A stretch of DNA of 64,000 bases from JACDAN01 sp963847235 (GTDB lineage: Bacteria; Actinomycetota; Thermoleophilia; Gaiellales; Gaiellaceae), in NCBI GenBank assembly GCA_963847235.1, contig CAWJYU010000014.1, positions 62,001 to 126,000 of the forward strand. The letters are read 5' to 3'. The number at the start of each line of letters is the position of its first letter. Position 1 is the first letter of the stretch. The notes under the pieces were generated by a model. That model was not told where the DNA came from. It searched no databases and saw nothing but the letters and a program-made list of their open reading frames with translations. Shown in pieces: positions 1-7,851 of the stretch. The position numbers and the translations under genes are program-made.

Positions 1-2
1 GT

Positions 3-392
3 CGTCTCGTCGTGCTGTTCACGGACGCGGAGACGGCGACTTTCAACCCGCAGGCGATCGCGAACGAGTTCGCACAGGCCAACGTCCAGCTCGTGGTCGT
101 CCGCTTCTGGCGCGAGGGCGAGCAGGTCTTCGGCCCGCAGGGCACGCCCGAGCCGTACGAGGCGGACCCGGCGAGCGCCGACCTCGCCCGGCAGCTGGCC
201 GAGGCGACCGGCGGCCGCGCGTACGACGAGGACGGTCTCGACGGTGCGATCCGGGCGGCCAGGGAGGTCGTCGGCGAGGGAGAGACCGTCGTGCGGACGG
301 TGCGGACGGACATCGACCCGCTCGCGCCGTACGTCTTCCTCGCGGCGCTCCTGCCGCTCGGGTTCCTGCTGTACCGCCGGAACCTGGCCTAG
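3..392 (+). CDS. VWA-domain membrane protein, C-terminal part (5' end outside window)
   Basis: The frame is open from the window edge, so only the last 129 codons are seen. It begins inside a hydrophobic strand followed by LFTDAET, which matches the end of the beta strand and the DxE-type loop of a von Willebrand factor A fold. Further on, a Rossmann-like segment (VQLVVVRFW) and a helix with TGGRAY resemble the end of VWA domains in BatA/BatB-type proteins. The last ~20 residues form one membrane helix (APYVFLAALLPLGFLLY) followed by RRN, giving an extracytoplasmic VWA domain anchored at its C-terminus. The specific role is unknown. It is convergent with the transporter gene that follows. Confidence 0.7.
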   Translation, partial: RLVVLFTDAETATFNPQAIANEFAQANVQLVVVRFWREGEQVFGPQGTPEPYEADPASADLARQLAEATGGRAYDEDGLDGAIRAAREVVGEGETVVRTVRTDIDPLAPYVFLAALLPLGFLLYRRNLA

Positions 393-440
393 AGGGAAGT
401 TGTTCCACTTTCGGCACAGCTCGCCCTTGACAGCTCTCGC

Positions 441-459
441 GGTGTCCGACACCGGGACG
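441..459. repeat. Short palindromic repeat GGTGTC-C-GACACC plus GGGACG
   Basis: A perfect 13-bp palindrome lies between the convergent VWA and EamA genes. The same core followed by GGGAC occurs at 33863-33881, and related GTGTC-N-GACAC palindromes occur at 25544 and 63523. I treat it as one copy of a dispersed small repeat; it could also help terminate transcription. The rest of the 393-463 gap holds nothing recognisable. Confidence 0.5.
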
Positions 460-463
460 TGGC

Positions 464-1297
464 CTAGCCGGACGAGATGAGAATCACGCCGGCGAGCGCG
501 GCGGCCACGCCGACGAGCTGGAGGCCCGCGACCCGCTCCGAGAGGATGACCGCGGCCAAGCCGACGGTGACGACCGGATAGAGCGTCGCGAGCACCGAGA
601 CGACGCTGACGTCGCCCTGGCTCGAGGCTGCCGCGAAGAAGGAGTTGCCGGCGGTGTCCATCACGCCGATCGTTCCGATCGCCAGGAGGCTGCCGCGCGC
701 AGCGCTGAGCGGCGGGCGGAGGACGAGCCAGGCTGCGAGCACGAGGACGCAGACCGAGAGCCGGAAGGTGAACGCCGCCCAGAGGAAGTCCTCGCCGCTC
801 GCCTCGTGCATCGGCACGTAGTAGCCGCCGAAACCGATCACGGCCGCGATCGCCCACGGAACGCCGGCCGCCACGCGCATGGAGCCGCCCTCCGGCCGCT
901 CGAAGGATGCGAGCCCAACGCCGCCGAGCGCGAGCGCGAAGCCGGCCAGCTGAAGCGAGGAGACGTCGTCCCCGGTCGCGATCCCGAACACGACCGGCAC
1001 CACGGCACCGACTGCCGCGATGGGCGCGACGATGCTGATCGAGCCGACGGCCATGCCGCGGAAGAACGCCGCGAGCCCGACGGTGCCGAAGACGGCCGCG
1101 AGCGGCGCCCAGAGAATCGATGTCCCCGGCGGCGCATTCCCCGCGACGGCGACGACGAGACCGATGGCGAGCACGCCCGAGACCTGCGCGAGCAGGAGGA
1201 CGACGAGCAGCGGCACCGTTCGGCTCTTCAGGCCGCCGAGGAAGTCGCCCACGCCCCAGGCGATGCTCGCCGCGAGCGCGCAGGCCGCTGCCAGCAC
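464..1297 (-). CDS. EamA/DMT-family transporter
   Basis: The 277-residue product has about ten hydrophobic helices in two similar halves, as in the drug/metabolite transporter family. Typical EamA features are visible: the opening SIAWGVGDFLGG segment, paired Gly/Ala-rich helices, and a second half with VSVLATLYPVVTVGLA close to the C-terminus. The substrate cannot be inferred. GTG at 1297 is the first in-frame start after the stop of the upstream HD-domain gene (1300), leaving 2 nt between them, so the two are probably co-transcribed. The frame stays open far upstream, but only as antisense-type read-through of the neighbouring gene. Confidence 0.85.
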   Translation of the reverse strand: MLAAACALAASIAWGVGDFLGGLKSRTVPLLVVLLLAQVSGVLAIGLVVAVAGNAPPGTSILWAPLAAVFGTVGLAAFFRGMAVGSISIVAPIAAVGAVVPVVFGIATGDDVSSLQLAGFALALGGVGLASFERPEGGSMRVAAGVPWAIAAVIGFGGYYVPMHEASGEDFLWAAFTFRLSVCVLVLAAWLVLRPPLSAARGSLLAIGTIGVMDTAGNSFFAAASSQGDVSVVSVLATLYPVVTVGLAAVILSERVAGLQLVGVAAALAGVILISSG

Positions 1298-1299
1298 GC

Positions 1300-2133
1300 C
1301 TAGCTCGGCACGGGTCTCGTCGCCGCGACGGCGTCGAGCTGGTTCGCGTGGTAGAGCACCGCGGCCTCCGCCGTTCGCGCCGCACGCCCGTCGTGGTGGA
1401 CCGCGACGGCGTGGACGACCTCGGCCAGCACGCCCCGCTCCAGCCCGCCGGCCTGCGACTCGACCAGCCGGATCCCGAGCTGGACATGGCCGAGCAGGCG
1501 GCCTTCCTCCGTCGGCCTGAAGGACGGCCCACGTCCCAGCTCCACCGTCCGGCCCGCGTCGTGGAGGAGCGCCGCCCCCACGAGGAGGTCGTGGCGCAGC
1601 CGCGGGTGCACCTGCGCGGTCTCGCGGCAGATCGTCGCGACGGCGACCGTGTGCTCCAGGAGGCCGCCGGCGTAGTCGTGGTGGACCTCGGGGTGGGCGG
1701 GAAGCTCGCGAAGCCGAGCACGGAAACGCTCGTCGGCGAGGAAGCGCCCGACGAGCGTCTTCAGGCCGGCGTGCGTGATCTCCCCACCGAGGAACTCGAG
1801 GAACCCGTCCAGCTCGTCCGCGTCGCGCCGCATCGTCGGGGTCAGGTCGGCCGCGTCCTGGCCGGCCGCCGGTTCGAGCGAGCGCACGTCCAGCTGGAGG
1901 CGGTCGCGGAACTTGTCCACCCGGCCGAGGATGCGAACGGCGTCGCCCTCGCCAAACCGAGAATCCAGCAGCTCGACGTCGTTCCAGACCCGCGCCTCGA
2001 TCTTCCCGCTCGGGTCGACGAGCTCCAGCGCGAGGTAGTCGGAGCCCGTCTTCGTCCGCCGCCGTTCCTTCCGCGCGACCGCATACGTGCCCTCGACGAC
2101 GCGGTTCTCGGCGAGGTCCGCGATCGTGCTCAC
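1300..2133 (-). CDS. OB-fold/HD-domain 3'-5' exoribonuclease, YhaM-like
   Basis: 277 residues. The N-terminal ~90 residues form an OB-fold nucleic-acid-binding domain (KTGSDYLALELVDPSGKIEARVW). The rest is an HD phosphohydrolase domain with HHDYAGGLLEHT, the metal-binding LLHDAGR pair, and later HHD. This order is that of YhaM/Cbf1, a 3'-5' exonuclease acting on RNA and DNA ends. The start is GTG 2133; a TAGACT box at 2140-2145 sits 6 nt before it, so the mRNA is probably leaderless. It is divergent from the DUF1015 gene. The enzymatic assignment rests on family resemblance; an HD nucleotidase is the alternative. Confidence 0.82.
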   Translation of the reverse strand: MSTIADLAENRVVEGTYAVARKERRRTKTGSDYLALELVDPSGKIEARVWNDVELLDSRFGEGDAVRILGRVDKFRDRLQLDVRSLEPAAGQDAADLTPTMRRDADELDGFLEFLGGEITHAGLKTLVGRFLADERFRARLRELPAHPEVHHDYAGGLLEHTVAVATICRETAQVHPRLRHDLLVGAALLHDAGRTVELGRGPSFRPTEEGRLLGHVQLGIRLVESQAGGLERGVLAEVVHAVAVHHDGRAARTAEAAVLYHANQLDAVAATRPVPS

Positions 2134-2177
2134 GGGTCGAGTCTATGGAGCACGGAGGATGTAACGTCCGGCTCGAG

Positions 2178-3230
2178 ATGGCCGTGGTCAAGCCGATTCG
2201 GGCCGTGCGCTACGACGAGTCCGTCGCCGGTCCGCTCGAACGGCTCGTGGCGCCGCCCTACGACGTGATCGACGACGCGCAGCGCGAGGAGTTGCAGGCG
2301 CGCAGCCCTCTGAACGTCGTCCATCTGACGCTCCCGGACGACGAGGCCGACGCGGGGCGGCTCTGGCGCGAGTGGCTCTCCGACGGCGTCCTCGTGCGGG
2401 ACGATGAGCCGGCCTTCTGGGCGCTCGAGCAGCGGTACGTGGGCCCGGACGGGGTCGAGCGCACGCGCCGCGGCCTGGTCGCCGCGCTGAAGGTCGAGCC
2501 GTACGAGAACCGTGTCGTCCTGCCGCACGAGCGGACGCATGCGGAGCCGAAGGAAGGCCGGAAGCGGCTGCTCGAGGCGCTCGGGGCGCATCCCGAGCCG
2601 ATCTTCCTGCTCTACGACGGCGCGCCGCCCTACGAGCACCCGGCCGGCGAGCCGGCACTGGAGGCGGAAGGCACGCGCCTGTGGCGGATTCCGTCGGAGG
2701 GGATCGCCGAGGCGTTCGCCGACAAGCAGCTGCTGATCGCCGACGGTCACCACCGGTACGAGACGGCGGTTGCGTCGGGCGCTGACGACATCCTCGTCGT
2801 GCTCGTCTCGACTGACGACCCGGGGCTGATGATCTTCCCGACGCACCGGATCGCGGATCGGCTGAACGGAACGAACCCGGACCGAGAGCTCGACGAGGCG
2901 CTCGCGCAGCTCGAGGCCCAGCCGCCCGAGCGCGCCGCGGCGGTCGTCTACCGGAAGGGCGGCGCCGCGCTCGTCGAGGGCGAGGAGGGCGCGCTCGACG
3001 TCCAGCTCGTCGAGTCGCTCGCACCCGGCCCCGTTCGGTACACGCCGTCCGTGGACGAGGCCGTCGCAGCCGTCGAGCGAGGGGAAGCCGACGGCGCCTT
3101 CATCGTCCGCCCGACACGGATCGAGGACGTCTTCCGCTTCGCGCAGGCCGGCGAGACGCTGCCGCAGAAGACGACCTACTTCTACCCCAAGCTGCTGTCG
3201 GGGCTCCTCTTCCTGCCGCTGGACCCCTAG
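2178..3230 (+). CDS. DUF1015 family protein
   Basis: 350 residues from ATG 2178; an earlier in-frame ATG at 2145 would add 11 poor residues. I prefer 2178 because family members start with a VKPIRAVRYD-like strand, and a GGAGG lies upstream (2152-2156), though far. Family landmarks are APPYDVI, the ADGHHRYETA motif near the middle, and a C-terminal end rich in FYPKLLSGLLF. DUF1015 proteins are widespread and cytosolic; some authors link them to serine or phosphonate metabolism, but no activity is established that I can assert. The stop overlaps the GTG of the next gene, so the two are translationally coupled. Confidence 0.85.
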   Translation: MAVVKPIRAVRYDESVAGPLERLVAPPYDVIDDAQREELQARSPLNVVHLTLPDDEADAGRLWREWLSDGVLVRDDEPAFWALEQRYVGPDGVERTRRGLVAALKVEPYENRVVLPHERTHAEPKEGRKRLLEALGAHPEPIFLLYDGAPPYEHPAGEPALEAEGTRLWRIPSEGIAEAFADKQLLIADGHHRYETAVASGADDILVVLVSTDDPGLMIFPTHRIADRLNGTNPDRELDEALAQLEAQPPERAAAVVYRKGGAALVEGEEGALDVQLVESLAPGPVRYTPSVDEAVAAVERGEADGAFIVRPTRIEDVFRFAQAGETLPQKTTYFYPKLLSGLLFLPLDP

Positions 3231-4036
3231 TGCAGCCCTGGCTCGAGGCCTTTCGCGCCGCCGCGCAGGACATTACGCGCGTGCTCGACGAGCTGCCGAC
3301 ACGCGCCGAGCGCGAGCCGGTGATCGCCGCCGGCGAGGGCGGCGACGACACGACGGCGATCGACGATGCCGCCGAGCGGGCCGTCATCGCGCGGCTCGAG
3401 GAGCTCCATCGGGACGGACAGGAGTTCACGCTCGTGTCGGAGGAGCTCGGCGAGCGGGCGTTCGGCTCCGGGGGCCTGCACGTCGTGGTCGACCCGATCG
3501 ACGGCTCGGTGAACGCAAAGCGGGGCCTTCGGCACTTCTCGCTCTCCATCGCTGTTGCAGAGGGCTCGAGAATGGGCGATGTCGTCTTCGGCTTCGTCCA
3601 CGACTTCGGCACGGGCGAGGAGTGGACGGCGACCCGAGGAGGCGGGGCGTTCCTCGACGGTAAGCCGCTCGGCGCAGTCCGCCCGAAAGACACCGTGGAG
3701 ATCCTTGCGATGGAGGGAACGCTCTCGGCGTCCGTCGCCGACCATGCCGTCGCGCTCGTCGGGTACGCGCAGCGGTTCCGGATCATGGGCTCGCTCGCCC
3801 TCTCGATGTGCCAGCTCGCCGCCGGCCGCGTCGACGCCGTCTGCTCGCTGCGAGAGGTCCGGGCGGTCGATACCGCCGCCGCGCAGCTGCTGATCCGGGA
3901 AGTCGGCCTCTCGGTCGGATTCGCAGACGCCGGGCCGTGGGAAGCCGCACCGCTCGACCTGCTCCCTCGCGGGGTGCTGGTCGCGGCCGCCACCGACGAG
4001 TTGAAAGACCGCCTGGGGGCAATCCTGACCATGTGA
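3230..4036 (+). CDS. Inositol monophosphatase family protein
   Basis: 268 residues, the usual size for this family. The metal-binding signature DPIDGS is at about residues 88-93, preceded by VSEELGE (the Glu that binds metal) and followed later by the second motif WEAAPLDLL, where the conserved Asp of the WDxAA motif is replaced by Glu. Members dephosphorylate inositol-1-phosphate, fructose-1,6-bisphosphate, PAP or NADP; the substrate cannot be chosen here. The GTG start overlaps the upstream stop by 1 nt (TAGTG), indicating coupling with the DUF1015 gene. The Asp-to-Glu change in the second motif is mild but worth noting. Confidence 0.85.
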   Translation: MQPWLEAFRAAAQDITRVLDELPTRAEREPVIAAGEGGDDTTAIDDAAERAVIARLEELHRDGQEFTLVSEELGERAFGSGGLHVVVDPIDGSVNAKRGLRHFSLSIAVAEGSRMGDVVFGFVHDFGTGEEWTATRGGGAFLDGKPLGAVRPKDTVEILAMEGTLSASVADHAVALVGYAQRFRIMGSLALSMCQLAAGRVDAVCSLREVRAVDTAAAQLLIREVGLSVGFADAGPWEAAPLDLLPRGVLVAAATDELKDRLGAILTM

Positions 4037-4063
4037 CGTTGCTCCCGGTTGGCCTCCGAGCCC

Positions 4064-4137
4064 AAGTAACACTCTGTTACAAGCCGCGCGTGGCGTGCGA
4101 CAGCAGGGAATCCTTGGCTTGTAACAGTCTGTTACTT
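4064..4137. promoter_or_regulatory. Twin palindromic operator-like site before the DUF72 gene
   Basis: Two 15-bp palindromes, GTAACA-CTC-TGTTAC (4066-4080) and GTAACA-GTC-TGTTAC (4121-4135), lie 40 bp apart. The flanks also match, so 4064-4085 and 4116-4137 form a 22-bp inverted repeat with only two mismatches. The second site ends 7 nt before the DUF72 start. This layout suggests a dimeric repressor bound at two sites with possible looping; the regulator is unknown. The remaining bases of this 106-bp gap show nothing else. Confidence 0.55.
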
Positions 4138-4142
4138 GCCCG

Positions 4143-4877
4143 GTGAGGGGCGAGACCCGCGTCGGCTGCTCGGGGTGGAACTACCCGCACTGGCGCGAGC
4201 GCGTCTATCCAAAGGGCCTCCCGCCGCGGCGCTGGCTCGAGCACTACGCGACGCTCTTCGACACCGTCGAGGTCAACAGCACGTTCTACCGGCTGCCGCG
4301 GGTGGAGGCGGTGCGCGGCTGGGTCGAGCAGAGCCCGCCCGGGTTCCTGTTCGCGGTGAAGATGAGCCGCTACATCACCCACATCCGGCGGCTCGGCGGC
4401 CTCGAGACCGGGATCCCGCTCTTCTACGAACGCATCGCACCCCTGGTCGCGTCGCCGAAGCTCGGCCCGGTTCTCTGGCAGCTGCCGCCGACCTTCAAAC
4501 GGGACGACGAGCGCCTCGCGGCGGCGCTGGCCGTGCTCCCGGAGGGTCGTCACGCGTTCGAGTTCCGCCACCCGACCTGGTACGTCGAGGACGTCTACGA
4601 GCTGCTGCGGAGACACGGCGTCGCGCTCGTCATCCCCGACAGCCCCAGGTACCCCTTCCGGGAGCTCGAGCTGACCGCCGACTGGACGTTCGTACGCTTC
4701 CACCACGGCACCCGCGGCCGGAACGGCAACTACTCGGAGAGCGAGATCGCCGAGTGGGCGGAACGGATCGACGGCTGGCGCAGGCAAGGCATCGACGTCT
4801 ACGCCTACTACAACAACGACTGGGAGGGATACGCGGTCAAGAACGGCCTGCGGCTCAAGCGATTGCTCGGCGTCTAG
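4143..4877 (+). CDS. DUF72 (YecE-like) family protein
   Basis: 244 residues, full length for the family. It shows the TIM-barrel-like DUF72 features: VGCSGWNYPHW at the start, YATLFDTVEVNSTFYRLP, FAVKMSRYITHIRRL, AFEFRHPTW near the middle, and the C-terminal YAYYNNDWEGYAVKN. The function is not established; the fold resembles sugar isomerases and endonuclease IV. The start GTG 4143 has no Shine-Dalgarno sequence and lies just after a palindromic site, so expression may be controlled there. The next gene (Mrp) begins 11 nt after its stop. Confidence 0.9.
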   Translation: MRGETRVGCSGWNYPHWRERVYPKGLPPRRWLEHYATLFDTVEVNSTFYRLPRVEAVRGWVEQSPPGFLFAVKMSRYITHIRRLGGLETGIPLFYERIAPLVASPKLGPVLWQLPPTFKRDDERLAAALAVLPEGRHAFEFRHPTWYVEDVYELLRRHGVALVIPDSPRYPFRELELTADWTFVRFHHGTRGRNGNYSESEIAEWAERIDGWRRQGIDVYAYYNNDWEGYAVKNGLRLKRLLGV

Positions 4878-4888
4878 GCTGTTGAGGG

Positions 4889-5998
4889 ATGCAGCAGCCC
4901 ACACCGCAGCAGATCACCGAGGCGCTCGGAAAGGTCTACGACCCCGAGCTGAAGAAGCCCGTCACCGAGCTCGGGATGGTGCGCGACGTCGACGTCCGCG
5001 GCTCGCACATCGTCGTCACCATCGCGCTCACGGTCCCAGGCTGCCCGCTCCGCCACAGCTTCGAGGAGCAGGTGCAGCGCGAGCTCTCGCCGCTGCCCGG
5101 AGTCGAGACGGTCTCGCTCGAGTTCGACGTCATGAGCCCGGAGGAGAAGGCGGCGCTCACGACGCGTCTCCGCGGCGGCGTGAACCAGCGCACGAAGGGG
5201 ATCTCGCTCGACCGCTCGACGCGCGTCCTCGCCGTGGCTTCGGGGAAAGGCGGCGTCGGCAAGTCCACGCTGACCGCGAACCTCGCCGCGGCGTTCGACC
5301 GGCTCGGCCAGCGGGTCGGTGTCCTCGACGCCGACGTCTACGGCCACTCGATCCCGCACATGCTCGGCGTCCACCAGCGCCCGGTCGTCGTCGACAAGAT
5401 GATCGTGCCGCCGGTCCGCGACGACCTCAAGCTGATGTCGATCGGCTTCTTCCTGGACGAGAACGAGCCGGTCATGTGGCGCGGGCCGATGCTGCACCGG
5501 GCGCTCGAGCAGTTCCTGTCGGACGTCCACTGGGGCGAGCTGGACACGCTGCTCGTCGACATGCCGCCCGGCACCGGCGACGTCTCCATCTCGCTCGGGC
5601 AGCTCCTGCCGCGCGCCGAGGTCGTCGTCGTGACGACCCCCCAGCCGGCGGCTCAGCAGGTCGCGGTGCGCGCGGCGCAGATGGCCCGCACGACGAACAT
5701 GCGCCTGGTCGGAGCCGTGGAGAACATGTCGTCGCTCGTCGGGAGCGGCGAGCAGATCTTCGGCTCGGGCGGAGGCGAGGCGCTTGCCGAGGAGCTCGAC
5801 ATCCCGCTGCTGGGCAAGATCCCGCTCGACCCGCGGCTGCGGGAGAGCGCGGACCGAGGCGAGCCGCTCGTCTGGGCCGAGCCGGACGCCGAGGCGTCCG
5901 TCGAGATCATGCGGCTCGCGGAGGCGCTCGCCGCGACGCGCCGCGAGGAGGGGCTCGGAATCGTCAAGCCCCTCCCAGTCGTCGGCGCTTCGAGCTAG
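4889..5998 (+). CDS. mrp: Mrp/NBP35-type Fe-S cluster carrier ATPase
   Basis: 369 residues. The N-terminal ~95 residues are a MIP18/DUF59 domain (ALGKVYDPELKKPVTELGMV). The rest is a deviant-Walker P-loop ATPase with GKGGVGKS at residues 119-126, DADVYGHSIPHMLG, and DTLLVDMPPGTGD. Mrp/ApbC proteins bind and transfer 4Fe-4S clusters to apo-enzymes in the cytosol, which suits a genome with complex I and LipA. The expected C-terminal CxxC that holds the bridging cluster in ApbC is not apparent here: the region at GAVENMSSLV lacks it. That is an oddity, though homologues without it exist. ATG 4889 is 11 nt after the DUF72 stop. Confidence 0.9.
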   Translation: MQQPTPQQITEALGKVYDPELKKPVTELGMVRDVDVRGSHIVVTIALTVPGCPLRHSFEEQVQRELSPLPGVETVSLEFDVMSPEEKAALTTRLRGGVNQRTKGISLDRSTRVLAVASGKGGVGKSTLTANLAAAFDRLGQRVGVLDADVYGHSIPHMLGVHQRPVVVDKMIVPPVRDDLKLMSIGFFLDENEPVMWRGPMLHRALEQFLSDVHWGELDTLLVDMPPGTGDVSISLGQLLPRAEVVVVTTPQPAAQQVAVRAAQMARTTNMRLVGAVENMSSLVGSGEQIFGSGGGEALAEELDIPLLGKIPLDPRLRESADRGEPLVWAEPDAEASVEIMRLAEALAATRREEGLGIVKPLPVVGASS

Positions 5999-6004
5999 CC
6001 CTTC

Positions 6005-6745
6005 TTGCAGGCAGAGGATGTGCAGCCGAGGCTCCGGGCGCTCGGCTTCGACGACCGCAAGGCGGCCGTGCTCGCCGAGCACTTCGTCGACGCCGAGCGG
6101 CGCGGGAAGCGGGGCCACGGCTTCTCCAGGGTCGAATGGCTGGCCACCCAGGACGTGGATCCAGAGGCCGAGCCGGCGCGGCTACTCGCAGACGAGGGCT
6201 ACGAGCGCTGGGACGGGAACGGCGCTGTCGGCTACCTGACGCTGGCCGCGATCTGTGACGCTCAGGTCGCAGCGCCGCCCGAGCGCGCGCGGGTCGTCGT
6301 CGCCTCGCACTGCTTCCCCACCGGCATGCTCGGCCACTACACGCGCCGCCTGGCGGAAGCCGGTCTCGTCGCCGCGCTGACGGCGACCTCGCCCGCGCGG
6401 CTGAGCCACCCGGACGGCGGCCCGCCGCTCGCCGGCACGAACCCGCTCTCGATCGCCGTGCCCAGCTCGGACGGCCAGCCCGTCGTGACCGATGTCTCGA
6501 TGGGAGCTGTGACCTACGGCGACGTGATCGCCGGGCTCGCCGAGCCTGACGAGCTCGTTCCGTTCGGCGGCGAGCAGGCGCACAAAGCGTTTGCGCTGGC
6601 TCTCGGCCTCCAGCTGCTCGTGGACGCCGTCGGCGGTGACGGCTACGGCGCCGTCCTGCTCGTCGCCCGGCCGGAGGCGGACCCGGTTCCGGAGCTCCGT
6701 CACCGCGCCGCCGGCATCCGTCTCCCGGGCGATACCAAGGCTTAA
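6005..6745 (+). CDS. Short malate/lactate dehydrogenase (Ldh_2)-like protein
   Basis: 246 residues against about 330-350 for the family. Seen in order: an N-terminal helix region with AERRGKRGHGFSRVEWL (family: GxxSHG), ASHCFPTGMLGHYTRRLAEAGL (family: SNHFGxxxYY), and GTNPLSIAVP, the nucleotide-binding segment. The central ~100 residues of normal members are largely missing before the C-terminal AVLLVARPEADP strand. The family oxidises malate, lactate, sulfolactate or ureidoglycolate with NAD(P). Whether this compact form is active is uncertain. The TTG start lies 6 nt after mrp; GTG 6020 is an alternative. Confidence 0.65.
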   Translation: MQAEDVQPRLRALGFDDRKAAVLAEHFVDAERRGKRGHGFSRVEWLATQDVDPEAEPARLLADEGYERWDGNGAVGYLTLAAICDAQVAAPPERARVVVASHCFPTGMLGHYTRRLAEAGLVAALTATSPARLSHPDGGPPLAGTNPLSIAVPSSDGQPVVTDVSMGAVTYGDVIAGLAEPDELVPFGGEQAHKAFALALGLQLLVDAVGGDGYGAVLLVARPEADPVPELRHRAAGIRLPGDTKA

Positions 6746-6831
6746 CCGAAGCTTTCCGCTCCCGTTGATCGCGCCTGGCCGGCTCTTGGGAGGTCGTTCG
6801 CGACCCTGTGGCCATGTCCAAAGGAGGAGCA

Positions 6832-7318
6832 ATGAACAAGCTGATCATCGGGCTGGCGGCATTCGTGCTGCTCGCCGCAGGCGGTGCGCTCGCCGGAGGT
6901 GCGATCTCGGACGACTCGTCCGCGGGCTTCACCACGACGAACGACACCACGACGAACGACACCACCACGGCCGGGACGACCACACTCGACACGACGACGG
7001 CCGGGACGACCACCGTCGAGACCGGGACGACGCAGCAGACCACGACCGGTGTGGACATCAGCGGGCCGTGCGACGAAGCCGAGCACGCGAACGATCCACG
7101 CTGCACGGGCGCCGTGCCCGGCGGCACGACGACCGGCCGGGACGACGACGACCACGGCGACGACCGCTCGGGCCCGAACCGCGGCCCTGGCCGGGGGGAC
7201 GACGACCACGACGACGACGACCGCTCGGGCTCGAATCGCGCGGCACGCGGCGGACGACGACCGCGGCGGAGACGACCACGACAACTCGGGGTCGGGCCAC
7301 GGCTCCGACGACGACTAG
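6832..7318 (+). CDS. Secreted Thr-rich protein with Asp-rich tail (one apparent frameshift)
   Basis: ATG 6832 follows a strong AAAGGAGG. The first ~25 residues form a signal peptide or membrane anchor (KLIIGLAAFVLLAAGGALAGG). Then come repeated TTT/DTTT/AGTTT units, a short segment with two Cys (GPCDEAEHANDPRCTG), and Asp-rich repeats (GRDDDDHGDDRSGPNR, then GRGDDDHDDDDRSGSNR). The frame then turns Arg-rich; shifting by one base near 7235-7255 restores GGDDHDNSGSGHGSDDD and a TAG at 7316, so the sequence carries a net +1 nt. It may be a wall-spanning stalk or cation-binding protein. No known family recognised. A cupredoxin gene follows after 31 nt. Confidence 0.6.
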
Positions 7319-7349
7319 CAAACCAACCGACACAAAGGAGATCGCCCAG

Positions 7350-7706
7350 ATGAAGAAGACCGTTGGAATCCTGTTCGCCGCAGCAGTCGCGACGGCGGCG
7401 CTCGCCATCCCGACGATCGGGGCCGGCGCCCCGCAGACCGTTCGGGTGAGCGAGGTCGACGGACGGATCTCGCTCGCGGCGAAGCCCAGGGCCGGCCTCG
7501 TGAAGTTCGTCGTCCGCAACCGCGGCGACGACGCGCATGACTTCTGGGTCCGCGGCGGCGGGAAGCGGTGGAAGACCAGCGTCCTGATCCCCGGCCGCGC
7601 CGCGACGCTGACGGCCCGGCTCAAGAAGGGCGTCCGCTACTCGTTCTGGTGCGGGGTCAGCGACCACGCAGAGGAAGGAATGCGAGGCAGCTTCATCGCC
7701 CGCTGA
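7350..7706 (+). CDS. Secreted cupredoxin-like copper protein
   Basis: 118 residues; start ATG 7350 is preceded by AAAGGAG. A signal peptide ends near GAGAP (about residue 26). The mature part is a single small beta domain with DDAHDFWVRG and, at the end, FWCGVSDHAEEGMRG. This gives the type-1 copper pattern His ... Cys-x4-His-x4-Met, as in plastocyanin/azurin-like domains. It is probably an extracytoplasmic electron carrier or copper binder. It is encoded between the Asp-tail protein and a two-component system, and a GC-rich hairpin lies just downstream. Confidence 0.75.
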   Translation: MKKTVGILFAAAVATAALAIPTIGAGAPQTVRVSEVDGRISLAAKPRAGLVKFVVRNRGDDAHDFWVRGGGKRWKTSVLIPGRAATLTARLKKGVRYSFWCGVSDHAEEGMRGSFIAR

Positions 7707-7723
7707 CCATGCGGCACACACGT

Positions 7724-7760
7724 CGAGGCGGCCCTTGGCTCTCTCCCCGGGGCCGCCTCG
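7724..7760 (+). terminator. Hairpin downstream of the cupredoxin gene
   Basis: An 11-bp stem, CGAGGCGGCCC (7724-7734) pairing with GGGCCGCCTCG (7750-7760), with a 15-nt loop. No T-run follows, so it may act as an attenuator or a weak terminator before the response regulator. Confidence 0.5.
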
Positions 7761-7851
7761 GCACGCTCCTGCGAGGGGCCGTGTTGGAACACTGTCCCAC
7801 TCGCATACGCACGCCCAGCGACGCGTCAGGAGCCGAGGACGGGTATCGAAG

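Noticed and set aside
464..2191. One long - strand ORF spanning the HD-exonuclease and transporter genes as a single 575-residue protein
   Set aside because: Its N-terminal half is an Arg/Pro-rich shadow of the HD gene in another frame; the transporter has its own GTG at 1297.
6930..7060. Thr-codon repeats as a DNA microsatellite or CRISPR repeat
   Set aside because: They are irregular coding repeats (ACN/GAC codons) giving a Thr-rich stalk in a secreted protein.
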